Shown here: piece by piece, positions 61,200 to 64,000 of the stretch
How the letters are laid out: every line of letters starts with the position of its first letter
Numbering within the stretch: position 1 is the first letter of the stretch
DNA from: Polaromonas sp. AET17H-212
GTDB lineage: Bacteria; Pseudomonadota; Gammaproteobacteria; Burkholderiales; Burkholderiaceae_C
Reading direction: 5' to 3'
Assembly: GCF_002379085.1 (NCBI RefSeq)
Contig: NZ_NBZW01000005.1
Span: 62,001-126,000, forward strand
DNA: 64,000 nt
Translations under genes and position numbers: made by a program
The notes under the pieces: generated by a model
What the model saw: only the letters and a program-made list of their open reading frames with translations
Told to the model about the DNA's origin: nothing
Database searches by the model: none

Positions 61200-62114
61200 T
61201 CAGGCCGCTTTGGCGGCGGCCACCTGGGCGGCCACTTCAGCCGCAAAATCGTCGACCTTCTTCTCGATGCCTTCGCCGACCACATACAGCGTGAACGCCT
61301 TCACGGTCGTGCCTTTTTCCTTGAGCATCTGCTCAACGGTCTGCTTGTCGTTTTTCACGAAAGGCTGGTTGAACAGGGACACCTCCTTGAGGTATTTCTG
61401 CACGCCGCCCTCAATACGTTTGGCAACAATCTCGGCGGATTGCACAGGCTTGCCGGCGGCGGTGGCCACAGCGGCATCCTCGGCAGCCTTGGCCGCAGCG
61501 ACCGAACGTTCGCGGGCCACCAGCTCGGCGGGCACCTGGTCGCTCGACAGCGACACCGGCTTCATCGCCGCAACGTGCATGGCAACGTCCTTGGCCGGCA
61601 CTTCGTCGCCTTCGTACTCGACGACCACGCCGATACGCGTGCCGTGCAGGTAGGAGGCCAGCTTGCCACCTTCAAAACGTTTGAAGCGGCGCACGCTCAT
61701 GTTTTCGCCGATCTTGCCGATCAGGCCCTTGCGCACGTCTTCCACCGTCGGGCCGAAACCGTCCAAAGTCAGGGGCATGGCGCCGATCGCGGCCACGTCG
61801 GCCGGGTTGTTCTTGACGATGCCCTTGACCACCGCGTCGGTGAAAGCCAGGAAGCTGTCGTTCTTGGTGACGAAGTCGGTTTCGCAGTTGATCTCGACCA
61901 GCGCGCCCACAGCACCTTCGCTGTGGAAGGCGATCACGCCTTCGGCGGTGATGCGGGAAGCAGCCTTGCCGGCCTTGTTGCCCAGCTTGACGCGCAGGAT
62001 TTCTTCAGCTTTTTCGAAGTTGCCTTCGGCCTCGGTCAAGGCCTTCTTGCACTCCATCATCGGTGCGTCGGTTTTTGCGCGCAACTCTGCGACCATGCTT
62101 GCTGTGATTGCCAT
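61200..62114 (-). CDS. tsf: Translation elongation factor Ts
   Basis: Exchanges GDP for GTP on EF-Tu. 304 aa: the N-terminal UBA-like part with [20 protein letters not shown], then [40 protein letters not shown] and [18 protein letters not shown], followed by the dimerisation domain. Follows rpsB with a hairpin in between (62178-62204) that may lower tsf expression relative to rpsB. Confidence 0.97.
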   Translation of the reverse strand: MAITASMVAELRAKTDAPMMECKKALTEAEGNFEKAEEILRVKLGNKAGKAASRITAEGVIAFHSEGAVGALVEINCETDFVTKNDSFLAFTDAVVKGIVKNNPADVAAIGAMPLTLDGFGPTVEDVRKGLIGKIGENMSVRRFKRFEGGKLASYLHGTRIGVVVEYEGDEVPAKDVAMHVAAMKPVSLSSDQVPAELVARERSVAAAKAAEDAAVATAAGKPVQSAEIVAKRIEGGVQKYLKEVSLFNQPFVKNDKQTVEQMLKEKGTTVKAFTLYVVGEGIEKKVDDFAAEVAAQVAAAKAA

Positions 62115-62177
62115 TTTCAGTTCTCCGTGTGTCGTGTTGACTTCAAATAAAGGGGGGTGCCTTTGGACAAGGCTGTG

Positions 62178-62204
62178 AAAAAGGGGCTACGCGAGCCCCT
62201 TTTT
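62178..62204 (-). terminator. Rho-independent terminator or attenuator between rpsB and tsf
   Basis: Perfect 11-bp stem AAAAAGGGGCT / AGCCCCTTTTT with a 5-nt loop, symmetric so that either strand gives a U-tract. Hairpins in this position are known in other rpsB-tsf operons; partial read-through is expected. Confidence 0.85.
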
Positions 62205-62229
62205 CGCGTCAGGCGCAGGGCCGCGACGA

Positions 62230-62982
62230 TCAGGCTGCGGCGTTTTCCACTTCGACGAATTCGTCGCTGCTTTCGGCGGAAGCCATCTTGACGACTTCAT
62301 TGCCGGCGGCGGCGCGGCCTTCGATGATCGCGTCGGCGATGCCGCGGGCATACAGCGCCACGGCCTTGGACGAGTCGTCGTTACCCGGGATAACGTAGTC
62401 AATGCCGATGGGGGAATGGTTGGAGTCAACCACGCCGATCAGCGGAATGCCCAGCTTCTTGGCTTCGAGCACGGCGATCTTGTGGAAACCCACGTCGATC
62501 ACGAAGATGGCGTCAGGCAAGGCATTCATGTCCTGGATGCCGCCGATGTCTTTTTCCAGCTTTTCCATTTCACGCTTGAACGTGAGCTGCTCTTTCTTGC
62601 TCAGGGTGTCGAGACCGACTTCCTGCTGGGCCTTCATTTCCTTGAGGCGCTTGATCGAGGTCTTGACCGTCTTGAAGTTGGTCAGCATGCCGCCCAGCCA
62701 GCGCTGGTCGACAAAAGGCACGCCGGCGCGTTTGGCTTCGGCGGAAACGAGTTCGCGGGCCTGGCGCTTGGTGCCGACCATCAGGATGGTGCCGCGGTTG
62801 GCGGACAGCTGCTTGGCGAACTTCATCGCGTCCTCGAACATCGGCAGCGATTTTTCGAGGTTGATGATGTGGATACGGTTGCGGTGGCCGAAGATGTACG
62901 GGGCCATCTTGGGGTTCCAGAAGCGGGTTTGGTGACCGAAATGGACGCCGGCTTCCAGCATTTCACGCATGCTTGTTGACAT
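62230..62982 (-). CDS. rpsB: 30S ribosomal protein S2
   Basis: 250 aa, the usual length. [20 protein letters not shown] opens the protein, followed by [80 protein letters not shown] and [20 protein letters not shown]. The start at 62982 is preferred to the longer frame. A TATACT -10-like box is about 140 bp upstream, so the leader is long and could carry autoregulation by S2. Confidence 0.97.
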   Translation of the reverse strand: MSTSMREMLEAGVHFGHQTRFWNPKMAPYIFGHRNRIHIINLEKSLPMFEDAMKFAKQLSANRGTILMVGTKRQARELVSAEAKRAGVPFVDQRWLGGMLTNFKTVKTSIKRLKEMKAQQEVGLDTLSKKEQLTFKREMEKLEKDIGGIQDMNALPDAIFVIDVGFHKIAVLEAKKLGIPLIGVVDSNHSPIGIDYVIPGNDDSSKAVALYARGIADAIIEGRAAAGNEVVKMASAESSDEFVEVENAAA

Positions 62983-63119
62983 AGAGATACTCCAAAGGTT
63001 GTGTCTAAAATCAGCGCTTATCACCTGAAAGCATGGTTAAAAGCTCCCGGGCAACACCTTGAATGGCTGATTTGCGATTTGCTGCACGACGGCGGAATTG
63101 CCTTTCGTACAGCCTGCTG

Positions 63120-63125
63120 AGTATA
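63120..63125 (-). promoter_or_regulatory. Possible -10 box of the rpsB promoter
   Basis: TATACT read on the minus strand, about 140 bp before the rpsB ATG. A good -35 match at the right distance was not found, so only the -10 element is proposed. Confidence 0.3.
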
Positions 63126-63220
63126 ACATCCCTGCCTGTGCCAACGTCCCCGCCCGAGCCCTGCCGTGCCCCATCCCTTGTAGCCGGCCGCGCGCCGGCC
63201 AGGGTTTCCGGTCCCGTCGG

Positions 63221-63270
63221 CACTTCAAAAACAATAGCAGCACGCGCTTTTCCCGCGCGGGCTTGCATCC
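63221..63270 (+). repeat. Element B, copy 16 (intergenic)
   Basis: CACTTCAAAAACAATAGCAG, then CACGCGCTT, then CGCGGGCTTGCATCC. A degenerate copy between rpsB and the dehydrogenase gene. Confidence 0.6.
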
Positions 63271-63343
63271 AATTGAGCCCCAGAAACATGAACCCAGCGA
63301 CTTTCTGCCCCCGCCCCTGTATCCACCCTGCAGGGACGGCCCC

Positions 63344-64000
63344 ATGAGGGTCGCCGTCATTGGCGCCGGCATCATCGGCATCACCACCGCCTGGGAGCTC
63401 GCTCAGGACGGTCACGAGGTCACTGTTTTCGAGCGCCGGGGCGCGGCCGCCGAAGAGAGCAGTTTTGCCAACGCCGGCGTGGTGGCCCCCGGCTACGTGA
63501 CACCCTGGGCGGCGCCCGGCATGCCGGGCAAGGTGCTGGGCCAGCTGCTGGGCCGCCACGCCTCGGTCAGGCTCAGCCTGCCGCTGTCCGGCCGTGAGCT
63601 GGCCTGGATGTGGCAATGGTGGCGCGCCTGCCGGCTGGAAACCTACCTGGCCAACCGTGCCCGCCTGCAGCGCCTGGCTTTTTACAGCCGGGCGCGCCTG
63701 CACCAGATCAGCGCCGAGCACCAGCTCGAATACGACCGCAGTCCCGGCTACATGGTGCTGCTGCGCGCCGAACGGGACGGCCAGATGGTCGAACCCGGCC
63801 TGCAGTTGCTGCGGGATGCCGGGGTCAGCTTCCGGCAGATCGGCTCCGACGAAGCGCGCCGGATCGAGCCGGCGCTGAACCCGGACACGCCCTTGCTGGG
63901 CGCCATTCACCTGCCCGACGACGAAGTGGCCAACTGTCGCCAGTTCGCCCTGCTGCTCAAGGCCGAAGCCCAGCGCCTGGGTGTGACTTTTGAGTTCAAT
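63344..64000 (+). CDS. dadA: D-amino-acid dehydrogenase-like FAD oxidoreductase (partial)
   Basis: The first 219 codons; the gene runs off the right edge. The FAD Rossmann motif VAVIGAGIIGITTAWELAQD (residues 3-22) is followed by FERRGAAAEESSFANAGVVA and PGYVTPWAAPGMPGKVLGQL, the pattern of DadA (small subunit of D-amino-acid dehydrogenase), which oxidises D-amino acids to keto acids and feeds electrons to the respiratory chain. The start ATG at 63344 fits the Rossmann spacing. The C-terminal substrate domain is not seen, so other DAO-type oxidoreductases remain possible. Divergent from rpsB. Confidence 0.8.
   Translation, partial: MRVAVIGAGIIGITTAWELAQDGHEVTVFERRGAAAEESSFANAGVVAPGYVTPWAAPGMPGKVLGQLLGRHASVRLSLPLSGRELAWMWQWWRACRLETYLANRARLQRLAFYSRARLHQISAEHQLEYDRSPGYMVLLRAERDGQMVEPGLQLLRDAGVSFRQIGSDEARRIEPALNPDTPLLGAIHLPDDEVANCRQFALLLKAEAQRLGVTFEFN

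Larger units (their letters stand above)
62983..63343. other. 361-bp region between rpsB and the divergent dehydrogenase gene
   Basis: Carries the rpsB leader, a TATACT box on the minus strand (63120-63125), an element B copy (63221-63270) and a GC-rich tract. The antisense ORFs that cover it appear non-coding. Confidence 0.5.

Noticed and set aside
63011-63910. 299-aa minus-strand ORF across the rpsB upstream region
   Set aside because: It is antisense to a clear FAD-binding dehydrogenase gene and has no family pattern.

Overview
The window is high-GC, gene-dense DNA that looks like the chromosome of a betaproteobacterium in the family Comamonadaceae, most like Polaromonas, Rhodoferax or Variovorax. 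That placement is inference from gene order and protein character: the rpsB-to-trmH envelope cluster, carAB-greA, the aceE-aceF-lpdA operon, orphan Bug/TctC binding proteins, and two families of short interspersed repeats. I ran no database search. I see no rRNA, tRNA, CRISPR array, transposase or prophage.

Region 1 (1-9.9 kb): the start of nadE (cut by the window edge), an acyltransferase-like gene carrying two repeats, a nuclease-fold gene pair, a MASE3/PAS histidine kinase, a lipase-like hydrolase, a DMT exporter and an Lrp-type regulator. Region 2 (10-30.3 kb) is accessory in character. It holds a YegD-type Hsp70, two Bug binding proteins, a thioredoxin-fold lipoprotein, serA, a hybrid kinase, an MCE/Mla-type lipid transport cluster without an ATPase gene, psd, a doubly broken sugar dehydrogenase pseudogene, an NlpC/P60 hydrolase and a flavin oxidoreductase.

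Region 3 (30.5-41.9 kb) is the pyruvate dehydrogenase operon (aceE, aceF, an HslV-like threonine-protease gene, lpdA). Divergent from it lies a FixL/FixJ-like two-component pair, followed by folD. Region 4 (41.9-47.5 kb) is carA-carB-greA plus a DUF4149 gene. Region 5 (47.6-63 kb) is the conserved cluster rpsB-tsf-pyrH-frr-uppS-cdsA-dxr-rseP-bamA-ompH-lpxD-fabZ-lpxA-lpxB-rnhB-trmH. It couples translation, isoprenoid and phospholipid supply, outer-membrane assembly and lipid A synthesis. A D-amino-acid dehydrogenase-like gene runs off the right edge.

The most unusual feature is a dispersed repeat of about 50-58 bp, here called element B, with 16 recognisable copies. Eight lie inside coding sequence, including aceF, lpdA, lpxB and dxr. 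Seven of these are read in the same antisense codon register, so the element adds a related peptide to unrelated proteins. A second repeat of about 100 bp (element A, three copies) sits just after the stop codons of fabZ and frr, and a third copy lies in frame inside the acyltransferase-like gene. Large ORFs antisense to aceE, carB and others were treated as high-GC shadows and left out.
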